Of a stretch of DNA of 64,000 nt, positions 30,846 to 41,290 are shown piece by piece. A model generated the notes under the pieces. The model was not told the origin of the DNA. It made no database searches and worked only from the letters and a program-made list of their open reading frames with translations. Numbering within the stretch: the stretch's first letter is position 1; each line of letters opens with the position of its first letter. Origin of the DNA: Okapia johnstoni (lineage: Eukaryota > Chordata > Mammalia > Artiodactyla > Giraffidae); NCBI GenBank assembly GCA_024291935.2, contig CM044308.1:115780501-115844500 (forward strand), given 5' to 3'. The translations under genes and the position numbers were made by a program.

Positions 30846-32563
30846 CAGTTCAGTTCAGTCGCTCAGTCGTGTCCGACTCTTTGCGACCCCATGAATCTCA
30901 GCACGCCAGGCCTCCCTGTCATTCAACAACGCCTGGAGTCTACCCAAACCCATTTCTATCGAGTCAGTGATGCCATGCAGCCATCTCATCCTCTGTTGTC
31001 CCCTTCTCCTCCTGCCCCCAATCCTTCCCAGCATGAGGGTCTTTTCCAATGAGTCAACTCGTCGCATGAGGTGGCCAAAGTATAGGAGTTTCAGCTTCAA
31101 CGTCAGTCCTTCCAATGAACACCCAGGACTGATCTCCTTTAGGATGGACTGGTTGGACCTCCTTGCAGTCCAAGGGACTCTCAAGAGCCTTCTCCAACAC
31201 CACAGTTCAAAAGCATCAATTCTTAGGCGCTCAGCTTTCTTCACTGTCCAACTCTCACATCCATACATGACTACTGGAAAAACCATAGCCTTAACTAGAC
31301 GGACCTTTGTTGGCCAAGTAATGTCTCTGCTTTTAAATATGCTATCTAGGTTGGTCATAACCTTCCTTCCAAGGAATAAGTGTCTTTTAATTTCACGGCT
31401 GCAATCACCATCAGCAGTGATTTTGAAGCCCAAAATAATGAAGTCTGACACTGTTTCCCCATCTATTTCCCATGAGGTGATGGGACCAGATGCCATGATC
31501 TTAGTTTTCTGAATGTTGAGATTTAAGCCAAATTTTTCACTCTCCTCTTTCACTTTCATCAAGAGGCTCTTTAGTTCTTCTTTGCTTTCTGCCATAAGGG
31601 TGGTGTCATCTGCATATCTGAGGTCATCGATATTTCTCCCGGCAATCTTGATCCCAGCTTGTGTTTCTTCCAGCACAGCGTTTCTCATGATGTGCTCTGC
31701 ATATAAGTTAAAGAAGCAGGGTGATAATATACAGCCTTGACGTACTCCTTTTCCTGTTTGGAACCAGTCTGTTGTTTCCAGTTCTAACTGTTGCTTCATG
31801 ACCTGCATACAGGTTTCTCAAGAGACAGGTCAGATGGTCTGGTATTCCCATCTCTTTCAGAATTTTCCAGTTTATTGTGATCCACACAGTCAAAGGCTTT
31901 GGCATAGTCAATAAAGCAGAAATAGATGTTCTTCTGTAACTCTCTTGCTTTTTCGATGATCCAGTGGATGTTGGCAATTTGATCTCTGGTTCCTCTGCCT
32001 TTTCTAAAACCAGCTTGAACATCTGGAAGTTCACGGTTCACGTATTGCTGAAGCCTGGCTTGGAGAATTTTGAGCATTACTTTACTAGTGTGTGAGATGA
32101 GTGCAATTGTGTGGTAGTTTAAGCATTCTTTGGCATTGCCTTTCTTTGGGATTGGATGAAAACTGACCTTTTCCAGTCCTGTGGCCACTGCTGAGTTTTC
32201 CATATTTGCTGGCATATTGAGTGCAGCACTTTCACAGCATCATCTTTGAGGATTTGAAATAGCTCAACGGGAATTCCATCACCTCCACTAGCTTTGTTCA
32301 TAGTGATGCTTCCTAAGGCCCACTTGACTTCACATTCCAGGATGTCTGGCTCTAGGTGAGTGATCACATCATCATGATTATCTGAGTCATGAAGATCTTT
32401 TTTGTATCAGCGAACTAAAATGGGTTGGAATGGGTGAATTTAACTCAGATGACCATTATATCTACTACTGTGGGCAGGAATCCCTTAGAAGAAATGGAGT
32501 AGCCATCATGGTCAACAAAAGAGTCCGAAATGCAGTACTTGGATGCAATCTCAAAAACGACAT
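30846..32563 (-). mobile_element. BovB LINE with inverted 5' end
   Basis: 30846-32406 is BovB in minus orientation from the 3' (TTCAG)n tail to within the RT N-part. 32407-32563 is BovB endonuclease-coding sequence in the opposite orientation ('gaatgggtgaatttaactca', 'tctactactgtgggcaggaa'). Mapped on the copy at 10396-13583, the body ends near 11982 and the inverted piece covers about 12986-13141, so about 1 kb is missing at the junction. AACTAAGACC (30836-30845) and AACTATGACC (32564-32573) are the target-site duplication inside the CHR SINE. This is the structure expected from twin priming. Confidence 0.92.
30855..32367 (-). pseudogene. BovB reverse transcriptase relic
   Basis: The longest piece, 317 codons (30855-31808), holds RQGCILSP (residues 23-30), an intact Y-A-D-D box (65-68) and the whole thumb/C-terminal region to the family's usual end 'KSRTRLSD'. 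Upstream pieces in shifted frames (31708-32034, 31796-32215, 32119-32367) hold the FIDYAKAFD motif and the QAGFRKGRGTRDQI block. At least two frameshifts separate them. The endonuclease is absent except as the short inverted scrap at 32407-32563, so the copy cannot be active. Confidence 0.88.
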
Positions 32564-32838
32564 AACTATGACCTGGCACAGACTAATTAATTAATTAATT
32601 AATTTTTAAAAAGAGTTTGGGCTCTGGAGCAGACAACTTCACCTGGTCAATAGCTCTGTCACAAATTCTGGGCTCTTCCTGTGCCTCGGTTTCTTCATCT
32701 GTGCAAAAGAGGGCTAATAGAAGTACCTGCCTCTCCCTGTTCTTGTGAGGGATAACTATGTCTGCGTATAGAGTAGAAACACAGTACATATCAACTCTTG
32801 TTATTAAAGTGCCTGGCATACACTAAACACTCAGTGAA

Positions 32839-33055
32839 GTGAAAGTGAAAGTATTGGTCTTTCAGTCATGTTCGACTCTATGCAGCCCCATGGACTGTAG
32901 CCCTCCGGGCTCCTCTGTCCATGGAATTGTCTAGGCAAGAACACTGGAGTGGATTGCCATTCCCTTTTCTGGGGGATCTTCCTGACCCAGGGATTGAACC
33001 TGGGTCTCCTGCATTGCAGACAGATTCTTTACTGTCTGAGCCACCAGGGAAGCCC
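32839..33055 (-). mobile_element. Bov-tA SINE, antisense
   Basis: GAAAGT-type lead-in (32837-32851), 'ttcagtcatgttcgactcta' through 'gagccaccagggaagcccc'. CTAAACACTCAGTGAA (32823-32838) and CTAAACACTCAATAA (33056-33070) flank it as target-site duplications. Confidence 0.94.
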
Positions 33056-33104
33056 CTAAACACTCAATAAGCATGCTACGTATTAATTCCTCTTCATCCT
33101 AGTG

Positions 33105-33690
33105 GAGTTCAGACAGCTTGCACCTTCCATCGACCCTCAACAATTATTTGTTGACATTTACACTCTTCCAAGCTTTGTTCTTGGCCCCGGGAATAAAAGA
33201 TTTAATAAAAATAGTAATTCTCCCTTTGTGGGCCTCACAAACTAAGGGGTTGTGGAAACCCATAGAGGGACGATGTGACCTGTGGTGGGTGGAAGCAAAA
33301 GCAGACTGGAGGGGGTGTAGGGGGGGCGGTGGAGTTTGTCCTGAATCAGTAGCACCTGAGTTGAAGTTTGATTAAGATGCTGGCCAGGGAGAGAAAGGCA
33401 TTCCAGGCAGGAACAGCATATGCGAAGGTACAGAGGCAAGCAGGAAGCAGCAAGCTACATTTGCAGAATGGTGGCACAGTTGGAGTAGAGACTGGGAAAG
33501 GGGGAGCAGAGAGACCAAGTCTGGAAAGATGGGCAGGGGGCAGATGGTGAACGGCCTTAAATGTCACGTGAGGATTTGAATGTCATTCTGAGGACAAGGA
33601 GAGCCCTGGAGAGTCTCTAGCAGAGAGGGACTGAAGGACACCTGCAGAGGGTGAGGGTGAAGGCAGGGGGATATCAGGAGGGTCACTGGA
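33105..33690 (+). repeat. Ancient mammalian repeat (unassigned)
   Basis: 'ggcattccaggcaggaacag', 'catatgcgaaggtacagagg', 'gaacggccttaaatgtcac' and 'aatgtcattctgaggacaag' follow a widely dispersed mammalian repeat whose family I cannot name with confidence. Other copies are at 47735, 62965 and perhaps 8580. Confidence 0.6.
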
Positions 33691-34239
33691 TCAGGGCAGA
33701 AGCCATGGAAAGAGTGGGAGGGCGAGAAGATCTCTGGCCTCTCCCCAGGGCACCATCGGGCTTCATGGCCCTGCTGGCTTCTCACTGCAGGCTTCATCCC
33801 ACAGGCAACAGGATGTGGCTAGAAGAACCGGCCAAGCGTAGTGCCTGGAGCACTTGGTCAGCTCCTCCTGCATCTCCTGGTAGCTCTCATGGCCTTTCCC
33901 ACAGGGAGCCTCCCAGACAGTCCAAGCAATACAGGCTACCGGAACAAGTACCTTGTCTCCTGAGAGAATGCCAGGACGGTGGGCAGTGCCCACATCACAA
34001 AGCCATGTCATCTTTCTGTTCCAAGAAAATCGAGGCGCACAGCAGCACACTCACACCCCGGACTTCGGGTCAGGACGTTGGAGACCCTGTTCTCTGGCTC
34101 TTGGAGACGGAGACCCTAGCACCCCTTTATGAGGGAGTCACCCCAGTTTCCCCAGCCCCTTTCTTCAGAGCCAGGAGGACTCAGCTGTTTGGTGGATCTG
34201 GAAATGCTGTGAACAGTAAATGGGGGTGCAAAGGTTTCA
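33691..34239. other. Intergenic, no gene recognised
   Basis: Crossed by a 211-codon frame (33651-34286) that starts in the repeat and ends in a MIR, with no domain or motif, so it is treated as chance. Confidence 0.45.
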
Positions 34240-34345
34240 GCCAGGGGGAGCCCAGTAACATCACAGTCCCCGAGCTTTGCAGATGAGGAAACAGAGGGCC
34301 AGTGAGGACCCACTTGCTCAAGGCTGCGAGTGGCACTGGGTCATC
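34240..34345 (-). repeat. MIR SINE relic, antisense
   Basis: 'ctttgcagatgaggaaacag', 'agggccagtgaggacccact' and 'tgctcaaggctgcgagtgg' are reversed MIR. Confidence 0.72.
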
Positions 34346-34869
34346 CTGCCGGCCGGCCCCCTCCCCCAGCCTTCCAGAGGACCGGCCGGGCAGTGCCTGC
34401 CGCCCCTGCCGCTGTGCAGTCTCAGCTGATCAGACTGCCTAGGCAGCCTGATCTACTCCTGTTCTTTTTAAAAATCTTGTTTCTTTTAGCCTGACCTTGA
34501 GCTCTGCTCAGCTGAGGGAATACAGTGAGGGTTCCGATGGCAGAAAGGAATGGGGCAAAGGGTGCTGGGAGAGAGGTTCAGGTTCCCCATAAGCCCAGAA
34601 TTTTACCCATTTCCAACTGGGCTCAAGACAGAAGGGGGTTGGTACACAGCCCTAGAAAGAGGCATCACTCAACTGAGAAGAGAAGACAAGGACGGGAGAT
34701 CAGGGACCCAGGGACCACCAGCTTATAAACCCTGGACCTGGGAAGATCCTCTTTTGAACAGCTACCAGCCTGAGTTTCTTCAGGAGCCAGCCCCACCTGC
34801 AGCCTCACAGGGAATCAGGAAGGGAAGGAGGAAGAAGAGGCAGAGGAGGCCCCTCTTGCAGACCATGAG
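34346..34869. other. Single-copy stretch with an imperfect palindrome
   Basis: GC-rich at 34350-34420 (several CCGG sites). Contains the palindrome at 34428-34453. Otherwise nothing recognised. Confidence 0.45.
34428..34453. repeat. 26-bp palindrome, one mismatched pair
   Basis: Arms GATCAGACTGCCT and AGGCAGCCTGATC are reverse complements except at position 7 (A opposite C). The centre is a perfect CTGCCTAGGCAG. Confidence 0.95.
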
Positions 34870-34965
34870 GTCCTAAAGAGGAAGAACTGGATCTTATTCC
34901 TTGTTGGGTTCTCAGCATCAAACACAGTAAACTGCCTTTAATTGAAGTTCAACAAATACGTCACA
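34870..34965 (+). repeat. L2 LINE 3'-end relic
   Basis: 'ggatcttattccttgttggg', 'ttctcagcatcaaacacagt' and 'gaagttcaacaaatacg' follow the L2 3' end (the cttattcatctttgtatccccag... and ...gctcaataaat regions) in order. Confidence 0.6.
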
Positions 34966-34974
34966 ATAGAAGCA

Positions 34975-35210
34975 GCAAGTATTTATTGAGCCCCCACTGT
35001 GAATCAGGCTGTCTGTTAGGAGAGTTCACATACATCGCCTCATGTTAGCAGCACCTCCGTGGGCTCAGAGGACCATGGCTGTCTCCACCTTGCAAGTGAG
35101 GACACTGCGGTTCAGAGAGGTTCACTTCATCTCCTAAAGCCACACAGCTCGTGAGGGGCGGAGCTGGGATTCATGCCGGGGCAGCCTGACTCTGAAGCCT
35201 GGTTTGTTTT
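34975..35210 (-). repeat. MIR SINE relic, antisense, nearly full length
   Basis: 'gtatttattgagcccccact', 'acatacatcgcctcatgtta', 'aagtgaggacactgcggttc' and 'gctgggattcatgccggg' cover almost the whole reversed MIR. Confidence 0.9.
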
Positions 35211-35734
35211 CCTCACCTGTCACTCCCAAGATGGGGGAGCTGGGGTGGGGAGAGGGCACTCAGCTCTGGGAACCAGGCCTCCTGAAGCAGCCCCCGCCAC
35301 CCCCACCCCCCCCCCCCCCAGTCTGCAATCCTTCTCCTCAAGCAGTTCTGCATCTACGGCCCCAGCTTCCTCAGCCTGTTTCCTGGAACTCGGCTCCCTG
35401 TCGATGCCTCATTCATTGTGTCCCCTAATAAACATCTACCAAGAAATGGAGATTTCCCAAATTGACTTTTTCACCGAATCTGATCTTCGGGACTTGCTTG
35501 GAAAGGGCACTGTGACGGGCATGTACTGGTGGCTGAGGCACTGAGTTGGAAGGACAGGGCGGGAGGGCATGGGGCCTGGGGAGACGGGCACAGTGTGATC
35601 CCCACCCAAGTGGCTATCCCTTACCCCCACCACCCAGAGATCAGGGTGCAGGCTCTAAGTGGTAGCAGCCAAGGAGAAGGGAGGGGATTAACCCCCACTG
35701 AGAAGCAGCAGTGCCTGCAGGGGGAGGAGGTTCT
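35211..35734. other. Intergenic, with a C-run
   Basis: Includes the C14 run at 35306-35319 within a C-rich patch from 35291. No gene recognised. Confidence 0.45.
35291..35319. repeat. Poly-C tract
   Basis: C-runs broken by single G or A, ending in 14 consecutive C. The complementary G strand could form a quadruplex. Confidence 0.95.
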
Positions 35735-35910
35735 GTCCACACCCGGGGCTGCATTTAATCTTCAAATAGCCCTGCGAGGAAGGTGCTTTTGGCCCCACTA
35801 TATAGACTGCAAATGAGCCCTGCAGAAGAGAAGAGACTTGTCCAAAGCTACACAGCCTGGAAGTAGCAGAATCAGGATTTAAAGCCATATCTCCCTGGCC
35901 CCTGAGCTGT
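35735..35910 (-). repeat. MIR SINE relic, antisense
   Basis: 'catttaatcttcaaatagcc', 'ctgcgaggaaggtgcttttg', 'agacttgtccaaagctacac' and 'agcctggaagtagcagaatc' are in reversed MIR order. Confidence 0.9.
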
Positions 35911-36559
35911 GTTTTTTCTGTGGCATCGCACTGAGTGGGAGACTCGAGCTGAATGTCCCCTGCAGGATGTGCCAGCAGCCACATGGACCATGCCCGATGG
36001 GGAGGGGCACATGGCCTTCTGGCAATTACCCAGCAGATTAAGCCCACAGAGGTGGCCTCCAGCAACTCCATCACTTCCTGGATCCCTCCTTCCTGACCTT
36101 TGGGGGTCAAGGGTTCCTCTGCTCTGTCACTGCAGGGACCCCCAGGAAAGACTCAGAGAGCCCACCAGTTATGCCTCTAGATGACCATTTGGGACCCTCC
36201 CAACCAACCCTCCCTGCATTTGGCAGGTGTAGAAGTTGGGGTGCAGAGTGGAGCAGGGACATAACCAAGCCCACCAGCCCATGGGAGGAGGGGGGCTGAG
36301 ACAAAAAGACTTACCCCCTGCCACCCTCCCCTTGTGGGAGCGCCTCTCTCTACAGTCTTGGGAAGAAGGTACCATTGGAGAAGCCTGGGCGTTTGAGCCA
36401 GCACCAACTGGTGGGTGTTGAGGATGGAGGAATGACTGGATTAATGCCGTCTTAGTCCAGTGGGTAATTATTTCTCAGGGTTTGCAGGGGGGTGAGATGA
36501 CATAGCATATGGAGAAGATGGCCTTCCAGGGACAGAGGAGGTTCATCACCGTGACAAAG
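35911..36559. other. Intergenic, no gene recognised
   Basis: GC-rich, repeat-poor. Open frames of 60-90 codons occur on both strands and overlap each other, without motifs. Confidence 0.45.
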
Positions 36560-36690
36560 AGCTTAACAGGGGCCAAGCATCCCACAGGCCGTCTCACGCA
36601 GCCCTCTGTTAAATGAGAGCATCACTATCCTGTTTGACCCTGAGGCCCAGATCACAGGGTAAGCAAGTGGCGCGGCCAGGGTCCAAAGTG
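36560..36690 (-). repeat. MIR SINE relic, antisense
   Basis: 'gccgtctcacgcagccctct', 'catcactatcctgtttgacc' and 'ctgaggcccagatcacaggg' resemble reversed MIR. Confidence 0.65.
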
Positions 36691-37389
36691 CCCAGGACAG
36701 GGACGCCAACACCCTCCGTCTCTTGGAGGCCCCGCCTCCTCCCCCATGCAGGTCAGAGTTGGTGAGGATGAAGCACAGGCCCCCTCCCCAAACCAGGTGC
36801 CTCCGAGCACCTGGAAACAGGCTGCGCCGGGAGCAGTGGCGGGGGCAGGCTGGGAGGCAGTGCTGTCAGCTCCCATCTGCGTGGGTTTGACGCCCACTTC
36901 AAGTTTCTGCTACCGTTCAGGGAGGTGACTGAAGGCACCAGAGGGGAAGCGCATCTTCCAGGAGCAGGAGGGTTATTCACTGGATAATGACTCCATGTCT
37001 ATTCTTAAGCAGGGGGCTGGGGCCAGGTGCTCCCTCCTACCGTGACCTCGGTTCTCCGCTGAGGCCTGCTGTTCCCAGGCTGCCCTTTCAATCACAGGAA
37101 ACCTCTGCTGAGAACCGGTGGGTATTGGGCTGGAGGACGGAGCTCAGCGGGAACGCTCAGGCTGCCCTTGGCGGGTGAGCTGCCGAAGAGCTCTCCCCAG
37201 GCCGGCTCCGAGCTTCCTCTGCGTTTGTGACAATGATCAGAGGCAAGAAGCTCTTTGTCAAGTTCAGCCTGTCATGGGAAGGGCTAAGACACTAGCTCAA
37301 GAGAAAAGGGACCCAAGTTCCAATCCTGGTTCTGCCACGACCATGCAGGGTGCCAACCCCTTGGTCAAAGGCGCTTGATTGGAGAAACT
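36691..37389. other. Intergenic, no gene recognised
   Basis: GC-rich. At 37275-37375 ('aaaagggacccaagttccaa', 'tcctggttctgccacgacc') there is a weak plus-strand MIR look. No exon can be defended. Confidence 0.45.
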
Positions 37390-37513
37390 TTTTCTTTTTT
37401 TTTGGCCACGCTGCACAGCATGTGTGGGATCTTAGTTCCCCAACCAGGGATCAAACTTGCGCCCCTTGCATTGGAAGCACAGAGTCTTAAGCCCTGGACT
37501 GTCAGGGAAGTCC
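37390..37513 (-). mobile_element. CHR SINE, antisense, short
   Basis: T-rich start, 'ggccacgctgcacagcatgt', 'ttagttccccaaccagggat' and the reversed head 'ctgtcagggaagtcc'. Flanks GATTGGAGAAACTT and GACTGGGGACACTT are similar. Confidence 0.87.
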
Positions 37514-38602
37514 GACTGGGGACACTTGAAGCTCTATCAACTCATGTTTCAAACCCAAGACATCGTGCAGATCATGTTTGTCTGTTGCTCAGACCCCCGA
37601 AGAGCCAGGTGGCCCCTTCTTCTGCTTGCCCTGCCCACTTGAGTCACCGTAAAACAATGAAGAGGGGGAGCTACTCCGCAGCTCTCAGGCCCAGGTCTCC
37701 AGTTGTTCCTGTCTGACACTAGGGTGTAGTCAAGATACCCTCTCCTCCCCCATGAAGAGCTGTGCCTTCTCCATCAGAAGGGGCCTCCGCCAGACCCCCA
37801 GTGGATCTCCCACCACTCACGAGGGTCCCGTTTCCATGGAAATGCTGCTTCCCTCCATCCTCAGATCTTCACTAGGGGATCTTCACTAGGCTCGACTCCA
37901 CCCCCATCCAGAGCTCGAAGCACCAAACTGGGTTGGAGCCTCTTAGAGCTGTACCCCCTCTTGTCATGGAGATGTCTGACTTGGGGAGCAGTGCATAGAG
38001 ACGCCCCAGACCTTGCTGAAGCTCCGAAAGCCATCCAGCCCTCAGAGAGTCCCTCTGAATGCCAGTGTTCATAGGCCTGGCCGGTGAGCAGGGCAAGAGG
38101 CCCATACCTCGCCCTCCCATTAAGACCCCAGTGCTCCAATCAGAGGAATGGCAGTAGCTGCTGCCCACTGCCCACCAGCCCCCTCCCCACAGGTCAGGGA
38201 CAGAAGTGGTACTTCTGTCTCCAGAGGCTCAAGAGGAGTTGGGGAAGGGATAGGGCGAGATTAGGGGCTGGGGACAGAGGCAGCGGGTCTGGAAAGAAGG
38301 GCCCAAAGTATTCTCCTGTGTCCCTGCAAATGTTCTATACAGAGGGCTCCAGGGCACAAATCTTCCAAAAGGAAGCTTTTCAACTCGGACTGCCTTTGCA
38401 CAGCGAGACTGTTGTTACTCTGCAGATGATTCCAAATCAATGAAAACAGCCAGGCTTCTGAAGGTGCTTTATTCATACTTTCCATGAGATTGAGAAATCA
38501 TCAATTGTCCATATTAAGAGTAATCCCACCACTTTAAAGGATGACTTTAGAAGTGGGTGGGGAGAAAGGGAGGTTGATGAAATCCTGCGGAAGCAAAAGC
38601 CA
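37514..38602. other. Single-copy stretch with candidate conserved element
   Basis: A 13-bp direct repeat GATCTTCACTAGG lies at 37865-37877 and 37879-37891. 38370-38545 is a repeat-free, balanced-GC block ('gatgattccaaatcaatgaa', 'gaaatcatcaattgtccata'). No gene recognised. Confidence 0.45.
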
Positions 38603-38820
38603 TTCTTTTATTTGTGTGTTTGTTTGTTTATCTCACTGCACTGGGTCTTAATTGCAGCATGAGGGATCTTTGACCTTCATTGCAGCATGCTGGACCTTTA
38701 GCTATGGCATGTGAACTCTTAGTTGCAGCATGTGGGACCTAGTTCCCTGACCAGGGATCAAACCTGGGCCTCCTGCACTGGGAACGTGAAGTCTTAGCCA
38801 CTGGACCACCAGGGAAGTCC
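38603..38820 (-). mobile_element. CHR SINE, antisense
   Basis: A (TTTG)n tail (38608-38630), 'cctagttccctgaccaggga', 'cactgggaacgtgaagtctt' and the reversed head 'gaccaccagggaagtcc'. Confidence 0.92.
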
Positions 38821-39465
38821 ACAAATCCACTCCAGAAGCTTTGGAGGGAGGCAGCCCCCCTTGCCTGGCTTCTCAGAAAGATGATCCTGGTGAGTCCCAT
38901 TCTGAAATCTACCAGGTTTCTCCCCAACCCCTTCTATCAAAGGCGAGTTTCCAAAAGTTTTCACATACTAAGTCCTGAATGAAAAACTAGGGTCCCCAGC
39001 CTCCCAGGGCCCTTAAGGAGCCAGGTCTCCAAAGACTGAGGCACTGGAGGATACGCAAGTCTGTCTACTCCTTGGCAGAAACACAAGTCTCCTTGGCTTC
39101 AAAGAAAAGAGGCTTAAAAAGGGTTGGGTACCAAGACGCAAACATCCAAAGCTCCTGCCCACTGCGAACCAAATGCGTTAACTGCAAATGAAGCTGAAAT
39201 GTACATATTCAGTTTCCCTGGAAATGTACCTGTCAGGCCAGAAGGGAAGTCCAAGGCTCTCCTTGGCCTATTGCACCTGCCCTCCTCCCTGCCCCCAAAC
39301 CCCCAGCTCCTCCCTCCACGTGAGTACCGAAATCTCTTCCTCCTTGGGTTAACTGCTCATTCTTAGGGTGTTTCGGGAAGGGAGGATAAAGCTCCTCCAG
39401 AGACACATCAGGGTTGAAGGCAGAGGAAACTTTGTGAGGATCTCATCCATAGAAAGTGAATTGAG
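38821..39465. other. Intergenic, no gene recognised
   Basis: Mid-GC. The 80-codon frame at 39124-39366 has no motif. No repeat named. Confidence 0.45.
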
Positions 39466-39625
39466 GGACTTTCCTGGTGGTTAGGGGCTAAGACTCCACG
39501 CTCCCAGTGCAGGGGGTCTGGGTTTGACCCCTGGCCAGGGAACTAGATCCCACATGCTGCAACTAAAGATTCTACATGCTGCAATGAAAATCAAAGATCT
39601 CACGGGCTACAACTAAGACCGTCGC
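39466..39625 (+). mobile_element. CHR SINE
   Basis: 'gggactttcctggtggttag', 'gacccctggccagggaacta' and 'gcaactaaagattctacatg' give the canonical order, ending near 'caactaagaccgtcgca'. Confidence 0.9.
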
Positions 39626-40717
39626 AGAGGAAGGAAGGAAAATTCAGGATGCTTTGCTTCTTTCTCTGGAGCAAAGGGGCGTCTATGGACTGAAAATGAC
39701 ACATCCCCTGACCCATCCCAGGGGTGCCCAAGGCCGGTAGGAAAGACCCAGTCCTGGAACCAGAGCCTTCAGTTTGCTGGGAAAGACACAGCCCAACTGA
39801 AGAAGCAGGTTTCCCGGGTCTGAAGAGGCAGAGACAATTCATGCTTCCCAGGAGCCCCAGCCTGACAGAGGAGACGTAGACCTGACTCAGACATGCTCCT
39901 ACTCCCATGGGGGCGATAGCTCTGCCCACGATCCCCCAGGCTGATGGTCGGTCCACTTGTCCAATATCTGATACACAATCAAACAGTCAGAGCTTCCTTA
40001 GCCCTGCAGAGTCCCTGGATGAGCCTTTACCAGCTTTGCTACAAGCAAGGACAGCTGCCAGGCGTCTGAGCACCAGATGTTCTTCTCATCTGCTTCCGGC
40101 CCAATCCGGGGACCCAGGACCTCTCCCCCACTCACACTTCGAGTCTGAGCAGTTCCCAGCCTGGGCTACCCAGCCCCATTCTCACCCACTACCCCTCCAT
40201 CTATCTTCCCCACCGAACATTCCGGGAAGGCTGGATTCCTAAAGCAGAAATAGTAGTGTCCGCTCAGCCTGGCAACAGTCCCTGAAAATCAGCAACAAAA
40301 TCAGCGAACATTATCGAGTGCTAACCACGTGCCAGGCATGGGCAATGTGCTGGGAAGGAAACAGCCAGTAAGACACGGTCCTGCCTGCGTCGCCACCCCT
40401 TCGGGAGAATCCCCTGTCCCAAACACCGAGGTGTCACACAATCTGGTGCCTACAGATTAAATGTGCCTGCACGAATCCTGAGGAAATGCAGAGGAGGGAA
40501 TGATTAAGTATGCTTGGGTGGGGATGGGGTGGAGAGGCTCCTTGGAGGAGGGGCCGTGTGGCTCCAGCCTGGAAAAATAAACACGAATTTGCCAAGTGGA
40601 GTGGGGAGGTGGGGAGGAGCATTCTGGCAGGGAGAGAAAATACAGGTTCCAGGAAGGGACGTAGTTTGTGGCACTGAGAGATAAAGAAAGGGGCAGCCTG
40701 ATTGAACAACCTGTGGC
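39626..40717. other. Intergenic, no gene recognised
   Basis: 40300-40390 ('cgagtgctaaccacgtgcca', 'ggcatgggcaatgtgctggg') looks like the start of the unassigned dispersed repeat or a MIR end. Nothing else recognised. Confidence 0.4.
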
Positions 40718-40848
40718 TCTCAAACTAGAGCCTGCATCACCCCCAGAGTTTCTGATTCAGTAGGTCTGGGGTGGGTGGGGTCAAAGTGATGGTGATGATT
40801 CTTACTAGTCCAGGGGCTATAACTTCAAGAACCACAATTGTAAAGGAC
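40718..40848 (+). repeat. MER5A-like hAT transposon relic
   Basis: 'gtggctctcaaactagagcc', 'gagtttctgattcagtaggt', 'ctggggtgggtggggtcaaa' and 'caagaaccacaattgtaaa' include both ends of MER5A. Confidence 0.82.
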
Positions 40849-40859
40849 TGTGGCAAATT

Positions 40860-41290
40860 GCTTTATTATCCCCAGTTCTTCAATTCCTCCTTGTAATAGA
40901 ATTACATATCTTTTCCTTTTGTCATGGAGCTTGCCTGCTCCTATTAGAGGAAGCTGAGTATATTTCTCTGCCACCATTGGGCTTAGCCACGCAACTTGCT
41001 TTGGCCAATGAAGTGTTAGTGGACTTGCTATGAGCAGAGACTTTAATCTCGATATGAGGGTCAGCTTGGCACTTGTGCTTCTGCCACCTGGCATGGAAAG
41101 AGCTTGCTTTGGGTAGTTGCTGGTCCCAGGGCAAGAGCCATAAGTCACAGACCTGAATCCAGCCTGCAGCTTAAGACAGCTGCCCCAGACAACCTGAAGA
41201 CTCTGAAGTGAGAAAAACAAGGGTTTGTGGTTGTAAGCCATTGAGGTTTGGGGGACTGTTTGTTATACAGCATCATCATAACAGAAGCCT
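40860..41290 (+). repeat. LTR-like ancient repeat (MLT1-type end)
   Basis: The right end 'gtaagccattgaggtttggg', 'gactgtttgttatacagcat' matches the common end of MLT1-group LTRs. The body ('ggccaatgaagtgttagtgg') is consistent but very diverged. The subfamily is uncertain. Confidence 0.5.

Larger units (their letters stand above)
30739..32611 (+). mobile_element. CHR SINE, split by BovB
   Basis: The head 'ggacctccctggtggtccag' and body reach 'gctgcaactaagacc' (30845). After the BovB, 'aactatgacctggcacagac' and a (TTAA)n-like tail finish the SINE (32564-32611). AGAGTTTGGGCTCCGGAG (30721-30738) and AGAGTTTGGGCTCTGGAG (32612-32629) are an 18-bp target-site duplication with one change. Confidence 0.93.
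30715..32838 (+). repeat. MIR SINE relic, split by a CHR carrying a BovB
   Basis: The MIR head lies at about 30719-30738 ('agagtttgggctccggag') and is duplicated at 32612-32629. The body continues with 'ctgtgcctcggtttcttcat', 'gggctaatagaagtacctg' and 'aaagtgcctggcatacacta'. Removing 30739-32611 restores a single MIR. Confidence 0.85.

Noticed and set aside
33651..34286. 211-codon open frame
   Set aside because: It starts inside an ancient dispersed repeat and ends in a MIR; no recognisable motif, and overlapping frames exist on the other strand.
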